A stretch of 40,410 nucleotides of DNA from Bacteroidota bacterium. Its GTDB lineage: Bacteria; Bacteroidota; Bacteroidia; Bacteroidales; FEN-979. How positions within the stretch are numbered: the stretch's first letter is position 1; every line of letters starts with the position of its first letter. Location: positions 1 to 40,410 of the forward strand of contig JAPLDO010000025.1 in assembly GCA_026391715.1 (NCBI GenBank). The letters run 5' to 3'. The position numbers and the translations under genes are program-made. A model generated the notes under the pieces. It saw only the letters and a list, made by a program, of their open reading frames with translations. It searched no databases and had not been told where the DNA came from. Of the stretch, positions 34,042 to 40,410 are shown piece by piece.

Positions 34042-35016
34042 TTAATCCATGGTTTGTGAAGGGCGGGTTTGCAGTTCGAGCATCATCTGGAACTGTTCCG
34101 GGGTAATATCATTGTAAAAGAAATAGATCGGATTCAAGGGAGAACCATTTTTTCTGACTTCATAATGAAGATGAGGCGATGTTGATTTTCCGGTGTTGCC
34201 AACATAACCTATTATCTGACCGCGTAAAATTTTCTGTCCCGGTTTCACAAAAATCCGGGAAAGATGAGCGTAAACAGTCTTGTATGAAAAGCCATGGTCA
34301 ATCAATATCTGATTTCCGTAGCCTCCGTGAGCGTCGCGCCCTGCCAAGGTTATAGTTCCATTTCCGGTTGCATAAACTTCAGTTCCCACTGATGCAGAGA
34401 AATCCATACCCTCATGAAACTTTTTTACTTTATAAAATGGATCCAAACGGGTGCCGAAATATGAACCAACGCGGGCAAGATCCTTATTATTTACGGGTTG
34501 AATTGCAGGAATTGAGGCTAACATCTTCTCCTTATTTTTGGCAAGGTTGAAAACATCGTCATAAGATTTTGACTGGACATAGAGTTTCCCGAGTATCTTG
34601 TCCATCTTTTTTTCGGTTTCAATAATCAGGTCGGAGTTGGTATAACCCTTCAGGCTTTCGTACCGGTCAATACCACCTATTCCTGCCGATCGTATTGAAT
34701 TTGGAATTGGTTCTGCTTCAAAAATAACACGGTAAATATTATCGTCACGTTCCTGAAAATCAGCCAAAATTTTTGTCACTTTATTTAGTTGTTCGTTTAA
34801 AAGCTGGTACTGAAGTTTCATCTCGTCAATTTCACGCTTCTGCGCCTTTTCCTTTGGCGAACCAACAAAGTTATATGCCACGATAAGAACTGCCACTGCA
34901 AATACAACTCCGGTAGAAAGATGAGAAAAAAAGTACAGCAACCGCTTGCGCATGGTTGTCTGAACCCTGTCGAAGGTCAGCGATTTCTTATTGAATCTGT
35001 ATTTGACTTTGCTCAT
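34042..35016 (-). CDS. M23 family peptidoglycan metallopeptidase
   Basis: 324 residues. A cytoplasmic basic N-terminus and one membrane anchor (about 33-51) are followed by a coiled coil (about 55-92), a linker, and a LytM/M23 domain from about 185. Zinc ligands are visible as H201 and D205 in FHEGMDF and H284 in the PHLHYEV motif, with H282 and H251 (AHLS) as catalytic histidines. All are present, so it should be an active endopeptidase acting on peptide crosslinks in the periplasm; this distinguishes it from EnvC/NlpD-like inactive relatives. First gene of the M23-MerR-alkyltransferase-like operon. Confidence 0.92.
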   Translation of the reverse strand: MSKVKYRFNKKSLTFDRVQTTMRKRLLYFFSHLSTGVVFAVAVLIVAYNFVGSPKEKAQKREIDEMKLQYQLLNEQLNKVTKILADFQERDDNIYRVIFEAEPIPNSIRSAGIGGIDRYESLKGYTNSDLIIETEKKMDKILGKLYVQSKSYDDVFNLAKNKEKMLASIPAIQPVNNKDLARVGSYFGTRLDPFYKVKKFHEGMDFSASVGTEVYATGNGTITLAGRDAHGGYGNQILIDHGFSYKTVYAHLSRIFVKPGQKILRGQIIGYVGNTGKSTSPHLHYEVRKNGSPLNPIYFFYNDITPEQFQMMLELQTRPSQTMD

Positions 35017-35097
35017 TACCGGTTTCCGTAAAGGATAACGATGTGTATTTACAAAATTAAGTAAATAAAACTACTTTCAGTTGTAATGTTTGCCGTT

Positions 35098-35553
35098 TTA
35101 TTTCGGCATCCCTCCGAAAAAGGTTCTGAGACTCCTGTGAAACTTATGAATTCCCTTAACCGGAACGACATACATCAAAATGCACTCCCCTGAAACGAGA
35201 TTGACCGATTTTGATTGAATGAGAGCGATGGATTCAGGGGTTTCCGACATTTGCTGAATCCAGAAATTGTCAATGCCTTTTGCAAGCGCGTCGGCTACAA
35301 CAGTTTTGGCGCGCTCTTTCGGCGTCAGAATCAGCAGGCTGTGAACATTTACAGGTAGCGCGTCAACATTTTTAAAACAAGGTGTTCCATCAATCTGTCC
35401 GGCTTCGGGATTAATCGGAAAAACTTCAATGCCCTTGTCCTTTAAAAGTTTAAAAACCTTGTACCCGAATTTCTTTGGGTCTCTTGATACGCCGGCGATG
35501 GCAATCCTGCGGGAAGCAAGAAATTTGTCAATGGATGCTTTGGTAGCTTTCAT
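35098..35553 (-). CDS. CoA-binding domain protein (YccU-like)
   Basis: 151 residues forming a single Rossmann-type CoA_binding_2 domain: IAIAGVSRDPKKFGYKVFKLLKDKGIEVFPINPE (16-49), TPCFKNVDALP, LLILTPKERAKTVVADALAKGI, FWIQQMSETPE. It resembles E. coli YccU and the CoA-binding domain of succinyl-CoA synthetases; no catalytic partner is fused. Its function is unassigned. It starts 3 bases after the DUF486 remnant, in what may be one transcript from pfkB. Confidence 0.85.
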   Translation of the reverse strand: MKATKASIDKFLASRRIAIAGVSRDPKKFGYKVFKLLKDKGIEVFPINPEAGQIDGTPCFKNVDALPVNVHSLLILTPKERAKTVVADALAKGIDNFWIQQMSETPESIALIQSKSVNLVSGECILMYVVPVKGIHKFHRSLRTFFGGMPK

Positions 35554-35556
35554 GGG

Positions 35557-35736
35557 TTATTTTTTAAAGATAAAATATACAGCCAAAATTAAAAAGAAAA
35601 AGCCTATAAAATGGTTAGGTCGGAGGGTTTCGGTTTTGAAAAAAAGAATTGTAAATATTATGAAAACCGACAGAGTAATTACCTCCTGAATTACCTTCAG
35701 TTCCACAAGCGAGAATGGACCGCCATTTGTCATCAT
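35557..35736 (-). pseudogene. C-terminal half of a DUF486 (DMT-like) membrane protein
   Basis: A 59-codon frame from ATG 35736 to a TAA at 35557-35559 reads MMTNGGPFSLVELKVIQEVI followed by two hydrophobic segments. The NGGPFS-x2-LK-x-IQEVITL sequence is the middle of DUF486 proteins, which are about 110 residues with four helices. The first two helices are missing because the PfkB gene occupies that position. Its ATG overlaps the PfkB stop (ATGATGA), so it could still be translated by coupling. It is either a decayed gene or a functional half-protein. Confidence 0.65.
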
Positions 35737-36668
35737 GGTCTGCTGAACTCTTGAATTATTGTATTGGCAAATTCCCGTGAAATATAATTTTCAAGGTTTA
35801 AACACACTTCGGTTGAAAATCTGATTCCCATCCTTACTGTTTCATCCATCCTGATGGGATGCGGCAATCCGGTATGAGTTGGACTTGCTAACATGCCGTA
35901 AATAAGTCCGGCATTAAAAGCATCTCCGGCGCCGATGGTACTCTGTGGGGTAATGAACGGAATAGCCTCATTGAATTTTTCATCATGGATAAACGCTTCA
36001 ACGCCGTCTTTATTTTTTGTATAAACCAGCATGTTGCAACCCGCTTTTTTTACTGCCGTAAATGCTTCTTCAAAATTATTCACTCCTACGATGAGTTGAA
36101 AATCCTCGTCCGAACCGCGCACCATGTCGGCGTAACTGATGTTTTCAAAGATCAATGGTCTGAGGCGCTCCAGGTCGTCGAGATGAGGCTTCCTGAAATT
36201 AGGATCGTAAAGGATAAAGGCGCCGTTTTCTCTTGCATGTCTTACAAATGCAATGATTTCATCATGCAGCGATGGAGTGATACTGTAAAAGGATCCGAAC
36301 AAAACAAAATCTCCCGGATGAATTTCCGGAACGCATTTAGGAAATCGGTTGACAGGGTAATCTTTGTAAAATGAATAACTTGCATTTTGTTCATTATCAA
36401 GAAATGCCAGAGCAATGGCTGTCTTCCCATTATCATACCTGTTGACATACTGAGTTGAAACCCCGTTGCGCAGAAGAAAATCATTGATCAAATCGCCTGT
36501 CTGGTCATTGGCAAAATCGGAAATAAGATAAACAGGAATTCCTGCTCTCCCGAGAGAAACTGCCGAATTTAGCATGGAACCGCCAGGTGTGGCATACCTT
36601 GGTTGGCTTTTCTCGAAAATGATATCGAGAAGGGCTTCTCCGATACAATAAACATGAGGGAGAGACAT
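35733..36668 (-). CDS. PfkB family sugar kinase (fructokinase-like)
   Basis: 311 residues of the ribokinase/PfkB family. The N-terminal motif VYCIGEALLDIIFE, substrate glycines GGSMLNSAVSLGRAG (29-43), ILYDPNFRKP near 152 and the signature STIGAGDAFNAGLIYG (243-258) with catalytic D249 are all present. The DPNFR motif is shared with fructokinases, but 2-keto-3-deoxygluconate or other sugars are possible. No sugar transporter or hydrolase is adjacent. A 201-base gap separates it from thyA. Confidence 0.9.
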   Translation of the reverse strand: MSLPHVYCIGEALLDIIFEKSQPRYATPGGSMLNSAVSLGRAGIPVYLISDFANDQTGDLINDFLLRNGVSTQYVNRYDNGKTAIALAFLDNEQNASYSFYKDYPVNRFPKCVPEIHPGDFVLFGSFYSITPSLHDEIIAFVRHARENGAFILYDPNFRKPHLDDLERLRPLIFENISYADMVRGSDEDFQLIVGVNNFEEAFTAVKKAGCNMLVYTKNKDGVEAFIHDEKFNEAIPFITPQSTIGAGDAFNAGLIYGMLASPTHTGLPHPIRMDETVRMGIRFSTEVCLNLENYISREFANTIIQEFSRP

Positions 36669-36869
36669 TTTCTGCGCGTTTGAGATAATTTTACGAAAAT
36701 ATAAAATACAATGCAGGTTATAATCCTTTTAAATGCTTATCAACCAAGGCATGATTCAAACCATCAAACAAGACATTATTCCCCGGCTCGACCATGACGC
36801 GCCCAACCAGCCCGATGCAGAGAAATTGAAAAAGAACAAATTGGGTAGACAATCTGATACTGATTTATT

Positions 36870-37664
36870 TTAAACGGCAATTTCTCCCTTTATATGCGGG
36901 TGTGCCTCGTAGTTGGTTAGTTCAAAGTCCTCAAACCGAAAATCATCAATGTTTTTAACCAACGGATTTATCTTCAATGATGGCGAAGGAAAGGGATTTC
37001 TGGTCAACTGGAGTTTCACCTGATCAAGGTGATTTAGGTAAATATGCGCATCGCCAAGCGTGTGAATAAATTCTCCCGGTTTTAGTCCAGTTACCTGCGC
37101 AACCATCATGGTAAGGAGAGCATACGAGGCAATGTTAAAAGGAACTCCCAGAAAAATATCGCAACTCCGTTGATACATCTGACATGACAGTTCGCCATTT
37201 GCAACATAAAACTGAAAAAGCAGGTGGCAGGGAGGTAAAGCCATATCATCGATATCGCTCACATTCCATGCGCTTACGATATGCCGCCTTGAATCGGGAT
37301 TAGATTTTATTGAACTGATTACCTGACTAATCTGATCTACATGAGTTCCATCGGCTTTTGGCCAGGATCGCCATTGATACCCATAAACCGGACCAAGATT
37401 TCCCCCCGGATCAGCCCATTCATTCCAGATGGACACCTTGTTATCAGTTAGGTATTTCGTATTTGTTGAACCCTGTAGGAACCATAGCAGTTCATGAAGT
37501 ATTGACCGGAGATGAAGTTTTTTGGTTGTGAGAAGAGGAAAGCCATCACGCAGGTTGAAACGCATAAGATACCCAAAAACACTGATAGTCCCGGTTCCTG
37601 TGCGGTCGGATTTTTTGGTTCCATTATTCAAAACGTGGTCGAGGAGAGAGAGGTATTGGCGCAT
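36870..37664 (-). CDS. thyA: Thymidylate synthase
   Basis: 264 residues, the same length as the E. coli enzyme. It converts dUMP to dTMP with methylene-tetrahydrofolate. Conserved landmarks are [12 protein letters not shown] (20-31), [23 protein letters not shown] (43-65), the catalytic Cys146 in [30 protein letters not shown] near 166-184, and [16 protein letters not shown] near 205. It follows a nucleoside permease gene with a 43-base gap that contains AAATARCG-type octamers. Dihydrofolate reductase, a frequent neighbour, is not found downstream. Confidence 0.96.
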   Translation of the reverse strand: MRQYLSLLDHVLNNGTKKSDRTGTGTISVFGYLMRFNLRDGFPLLTTKKLHLRSILHELLWFLQGSTNTKYLTDNKVSIWNEWADPGGNLGPVYGYQWRSWPKADGTHVDQISQVISSIKSNPDSRRHIVSAWNVSDIDDMALPPCHLLFQFYVANGELSCQMYQRSCDIFLGVPFNIASYALLTMMVAQVTGLKPGEFIHTLGDAHIYLNHLDQVKLQLTRNPFPSPSLKINPLVKNIDDFRFEDFELTNYEAHPHIKGEIAV

Positions 37665-37707
37665 TATAAAATAACGAAATAGCGAAAATTTGAAATTGTC
37701 CTCAGCT

Positions 37708-38991
37708 TTAACTGGAAGTTAAAGAAGCTGACGTAAATATTTTTGGGTCGTGTTTGTGGCGGAAGAGGAAAGCGAATAAAATTGTAACCACGAGAGAATA
37801 TCCTGCAAATGCCAGCCAGATTCCTTTCCAGTTGAACATTATTGCGCCGGGATCATTGCTGATTTTAAAAAATGTATCTATCACCATTCCGCTGATCCAG
37901 CTACCGAGGAAAGCTCCAAAGCCATTGGTCATCATCATAAAAAGTCCCTGTGCGCTCGCCCTGATTCCGGGTTCACTCTGGGTTTCGACAAAAATAGATC
38001 CGGATATATTAAAGAAATCGAAAGCCATACCATATATTATACACGAGAGTATTATCATCCACAGTCCGGCGGCAGGATCTCCATAAGCAAAAAGTCCGAA
38101 ACGCAGAATCCAGGCGATCATACTGAAAAGCATGACCTTTTTTATGCCGAATCGTCTCAGGAAAAATGGAATGGTAAGAATAAACAGGGTTTCCGAAATC
38201 TGGGAAATGGACATGATAATCGCCGGAAATTTCACAGCAAGGAGATCCTTGTATTCAGGAAGTTTAGCAAAATCATGCAGAAAAGTATCTCCGTAAGCAT
38301 TAGTCAGTTGTAATGAAGCGCCCAGCAACATTGCAAAAATAAAGAATAGCGCCATCTTTACATTTTTGAACATGGCAAATGCATTAAGACCTAAAGCGCT
38401 GACGAAAGATTTGTTCTTGACTGAACCAAGTGGCGGACATTTTGGCATTGTGAAAGCATACAATCCAAGAAACAACGACGCGGCAGAAGCTACATAAAAT
38501 TGCGCAGCAGATTTTTCGAGTTTGGTAAGGCTGATGATCCAGAGAGCGGCAATAAATCCTATTGTTCCCCAAACCCTTACGGGCGGATAATCTTTGACAA
38601 TATTCAGTCCTTTACTTTTTAATGCAGAGTAATTCACGGTTATTGCAAGCGAGATGGTTGGCATATAGAAACACATGTTCAGTAGCATAATCCAGAACAT
38701 TGCCGATGGACTATTTACAGCAGGTACAATAAAAAGCGCCAAAGCGCCGGCGATATGAAAAAAACCATAGAGTTTCTCGGCATTGATCCATCTGTCGGCA
38801 ATTATGCCCGCAATTGCCGGCATAAATAATGAGGCTATACCCATAGTGGAAAAGATGGCGCCAAATTCAGATCCAGACCAATTTTTGGTTTGAAACCAAT
38901 AGGCGCCAATAGTCAACAACCATGATCCCCAGATAAAAAACTGTAAAAAATTAAGAAGGATCAAACGAACTTTTATACTCATAATTTTCAA
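37708..38991 (-). CDS. Nucleoside:H+ symporter family permease (NupG-like MFS)
   Basis: 427 residues with about 12 membrane helices. The N-terminus [25 protein letters not shown] and the segment [31 protein letters not shown] are typical of the Nuc_H_symport family, which imports nucleosides with protons. [19 protein letters not shown] near 137 and [29 protein letters not shown] near 338 are further conserved blocks. Adjacency to thyA fits a nucleotide salvage role. A Bacteroidota subset of this family is annotated only as MFS, so the substrate is inferred. Confidence 0.88.
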   Translation of the reverse strand: MKIMSIKVRLILLNFLQFFIWGSWLLTIGAYWFQTKNWSGSEFGAIFSTMGIASLFMPAIAGIIADRWINAEKLYGFFHIAGALALFIVPAVNSPSAMFWIMLLNMCFYMPTISLAITVNYSALKSKGLNIVKDYPPVRVWGTIGFIAALWIISLTKLEKSAAQFYVASAASLFLGLYAFTMPKCPPLGSVKNKSFVSALGLNAFAMFKNVKMALFFIFAMLLGASLQLTNAYGDTFLHDFAKLPEYKDLLAVKFPAIIMSISQISETLFILTIPFFLRRFGIKKVMLFSMIAWILRFGLFAYGDPAAGLWMIILSCIIYGMAFDFFNISGSIFVETQSEPGIRASAQGLFMMMTNGFGAFLGSWISGMVIDTFFKISNDPGAIMFNWKGIWLAFAGYSLVVTILFAFLFRHKHDPKIFTSASLTSS

Positions 38992-39023
38992 ATGATTTAT
39001 TGATTATTTCGAATTTTGAGGAA

Positions 39024-39608
39024 TTACTTCCGCTTTTTCAATTCATCTCTGATTTTTGACGCCTTTTCATATTCTTCATTTTCAATGGCGTTTCTAAGAG
39101 CGTCTTTCAAATCGGAAGTTGAGGTATGCGAAAGTGAGGTTTGCTCAGGGTCGGAGGGAATTCCCTGATTTTCATCAGGTTTTGGAACATCAGAATCCTC
39201 GTCCATTAGTATTCCCGCTGAGGATAATATATTTTCATAAGTATAAACCGGACAGTTAAAACGAAGCGCCAGGGCAATTGCATCTGAAGTCCGCGAATCA
39301 ATTTCACGATCAATTTGTCCATCGGAGCATTTTAATTGAGCAAAAAAAACACCCTCGCTGAATTTATTGATTATCACCTCCGTAATTTCAATCTGATAAG
39401 CATTGGCAAAACTCTTAAACAGATCATGGGTTAGTGGGCGGGGAGTTCTGATTTTTTCAAGTTCAATCGCAATCGCCTGAGCTTCAAAGCCTCCGATAAT
39501 GATCGGCAACCTGCGATGCCCGCTACGTTCACCCAGTATCAGCGCATAAGCCCCACTTTGCGATTGACTATATGACATGCCGATGATATCCAATCTTATT
39601 TTTTCCAT
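39024..39608 (-). CDS. Bifunctional nuclease family protein with C-terminal UVR motif
   Basis: 194 residues. Residues 1-135 form the BFN/DUF151 domain: RLDIIGMSYSQSQSGAYALILGERSGHRRLPIIIGGFEAQAIAIELE near 4-51 and SRTSDAIALALRFNCPVYTYE near 105-125. A low-complexity acidic linker (DEDSDVPKPDENQG) leads to a UvrB/UvrC-type motif (about 166-193; LKDALRNAIENEEYEKASKIRDELKK). The plant homologue cleaves DNA and RNA; bacterial members are less studied. The UVR motif may bind UvrA- or UvrC-like or ClpC/McsA-type partners. It heads a run with the nucleoside permease 32 bases downstream. Confidence 0.88.
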   Translation of the reverse strand: MEKIRLDIIGMSYSQSQSGAYALILGERSGHRRLPIIIGGFEAQAIAIELEKIRTPRPLTHDLFKSFANAYQIEITEVIINKFSEGVFFAQLKCSDGQIDREIDSRTSDAIALALRFNCPVYTYENILSSAGILMDEDSDVPKPDENQGIPSDPEQTSLSHTSTSDLKDALRNAIENEEYEKASKIRDELKKRK

Positions 39609-39662
39609 GTAACCATTCCCATTTTACCGCCATACAAACCTACGAGAATTTAGCGTAATTGC

Positions 39663-39670
39663 CAAAGGTA
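39663..39670 (-). promoter_or_regulatory. -7 element for the bifunctional nuclease gene
   Basis: The minus strand reads TACCTTTG, matching TAnnTTTG, about 55 bases before the start codon. It is divergent from the hppA promoter. Confidence 0.4.
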
Positions 39671-39737
39671 TAACATTTGTTTCAGCATTTCTTTCTGTAT
39701 GAAATCATCTGGAAGTTGGTTTTATAAGAATATTTGC

Positions 39738-39745
39738 TATTTTTG
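39738..39745 (+). promoter_or_regulatory. -7 element for hppA
   Basis: TATTTTTG matches TAnnTTTG, 27 bases before the ATG at 39773; a TTGG lies about 19 bases further upstream at the -33 position. Confidence 0.5.
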
Positions 39746-39772
39746 TCCAACAAAATAACTAAATATGTGTAT

Positions 39773-40410
39773 ATGAAACGAGCCTTAACCATTTTAACAG
39801 TCTTCCTGCTGCCCTTATTTACATGGGCAAGCGAAGCAAACCTGGTGATTCCGTCAGGCATTAAAGATCAAACAATCCTTTACTGGGGATTTTTAATTAC
39901 CCTTTCCGGGTTCCTTTTTGGATTGTACCAGTTTCTTAATGTTAAAAAAATCCGCGCCCATAAATCAATGCTCGATGTGGCTCAGGTCATTTTTGAAACT
40001 GCAAAAACTTACCTCGTTCAGCAGGGTAAATTTCTGGTGATCCTGTTCATTTTTATCGGTTCCGCAGTTGCCTTTTATTTTGGATGGCTCTCAGACGCTA
40101 ATTTTGGAATCGGCGGAGTGCTGATGATTCTGGGTTGGACGGTTATCGGAATCCTCGGATCCTATAGTGTCGCCTGGTTCGGTATAAGGATGAATACACT
40201 TGCCAATGCCCGCATGGCTTTTGCATCGCTGGAAAGGAAACCAATCAAGTTACTGAATATCCCATTGAATGCAGGGATGAGTATTGGAGTGGTGCTTATT
40301 TCGCTGGAACTTATCATGATGTTGATCATTCTGATGTTCGTTCCCGGCGAATATGCAGGCGCCAGCTTTATAGGCTTTGCCATTGGCGAATCTCTCGGCG
40401 CTTCGGCTCT
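39773..40410 (+). CDS. hppA: Membrane-bound proton/sodium-translocating pyrophosphatase, N-terminal part (3' end outside window)
   Basis: 212 codons are visible before the window ends. A cleavable-looking N-terminus (MKRALTILTVFLLPLFTWAS) and helices with AQVIFETAKTYLVQQGKFLVILFIFIG, GWTVIGILGSYSVAWFGIRMNTLANARMAFASLERKP and PLNAGMSIGVVLISLELIMMLIILMFVP ... FIGFAIGESLGAS are characteristic of HppA. The enzyme couples hydrolysis of pyrophosphate to Na+ or H+ export. The deciding residues for potassium dependence and ion choice lie beyond the edge, so the sodium-type assignment common in Bacteroidota is an inference. An upstream ATG at 39764 is closed by a stop after three codons. Confidence 0.93.
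   Translation, partial: MKRALTILTVFLLPLFTWASEANLVIPSGIKDQTILYWGFLITLSGFLFGLYQFLNVKKIRAHKSMLDVAQVIFETAKTYLVQQGKFLVILFIFIGSAVAFYFGWLSDANFGIGGVLMILGWTVIGILGSYSVAWFGIRMNTLANARMAFASLERKPIKLLNIPLNAGMSIGVVLISLELIMMLIILMFVPGEYAGASFIGFAIGESLGASA

Noticed and set aside
36751-36873. A 40-codon plus-strand frame (MIQTIKQDIIPRLDHDAP...) in the 201-base gap between the PfkB and thyA genes, overlapping the thyA stop.
   Set aside because: No recognisable family, no clear promoter or start signal, and short enough to occur by chance; a gene remnant cannot be excluded.
37665-37707. Repeat or regulatory array of AAATARCG octamers before thyA, similar to words at 11242-11262 before ettA.
   Set aside because: Only two or three imperfect units at each place; too short to call confidently as a shared element.

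Overview
The window looks like a chromosomal segment of an anaerobic or facultatively anaerobic member of the Bacteroidota, probably an uncultured Bacteroidales or Marinilabiliales relative. The evidence is: type IX secretion (T9SS) C-terminal sorting domains on four secreted proteins; a TonB receptor with a CarboxypepD_reg-like front domain; many start sites with no Shine-Dalgarno sequence but a TAnnTTTG -7 promoter element upstream; a Cys-type CcmE; the futalosine menaquinone route (MqnB); and a sodium-type membrane pyrophosphatase at the right edge.

Layout. 1-3423: a membrane oxidoreductase pair (NrfD-like integral subunit, cut by the window edge, and a Tat-exported iron-sulfur protein), read divergently from an FNR-type regulator that has the cysteines for an oxygen-sensing cluster. 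3492-7113: ald-aroB-aroA operon. 7141-8853: secreted multidomain protein with no sorting tail. 8854-9560: a 700-base island without intact genes, holding two broken gene remnants and several inverted repeats. 9561-15064 (minus): lptF/G-type permease, two glycosyltransferases (one apparently missing its catalytic EX7E segment) and ettA. 15206-16408: GNAT-fold protein. 16521-22321: three tandem paralogous T9SS-exported beta-propeller (Asp-box) proteins, each with its own promoter; each is followed by a hairpin terminator. 22436-24522: ccmB-ccmC-ccmD-ccmE. 24598-32048: UbiD-family decarboxylase, TonB receptor, T9SS protein, ornithine aminotransferase and futalosine hydrolase. 32065-39608 (minus): DUF3078 protein, alkyltransferase-like protein, MerR regulator, M23 peptidase, CoA-binding protein, a half DUF486 gene, PfkB kinase, thyA, nucleoside permease and bifunctional nuclease. 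39773-end: start of hppA.

How the parts fit. The NrfD/FeS pair, FNR-like regulator, cytochrome c maturation genes, menaquinone genes (mqnB, probably the UbiD-family enzyme) and the pyrophosphatase all belong to an anaerobic, quinone- and cytochrome-based energy metabolism. The thyA/nucleoside permease pair and the aro genes are housekeeping.

The most unusual layers are: the FNR-like regulator with the fused NrfD protein; the triplicated secreted propeller genes; the remnant island with a 30-bp perfect palindrome; an in-frame loss inside a glycosyltransferase; and a set of short tandem repeats (7, 9 and 14 bp) in the gaps between genes, two of which recur in inverted orientation 4.5 to 14 kb away. 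I found no rRNA, tRNA, CRISPR array, prophage or intact transposase.
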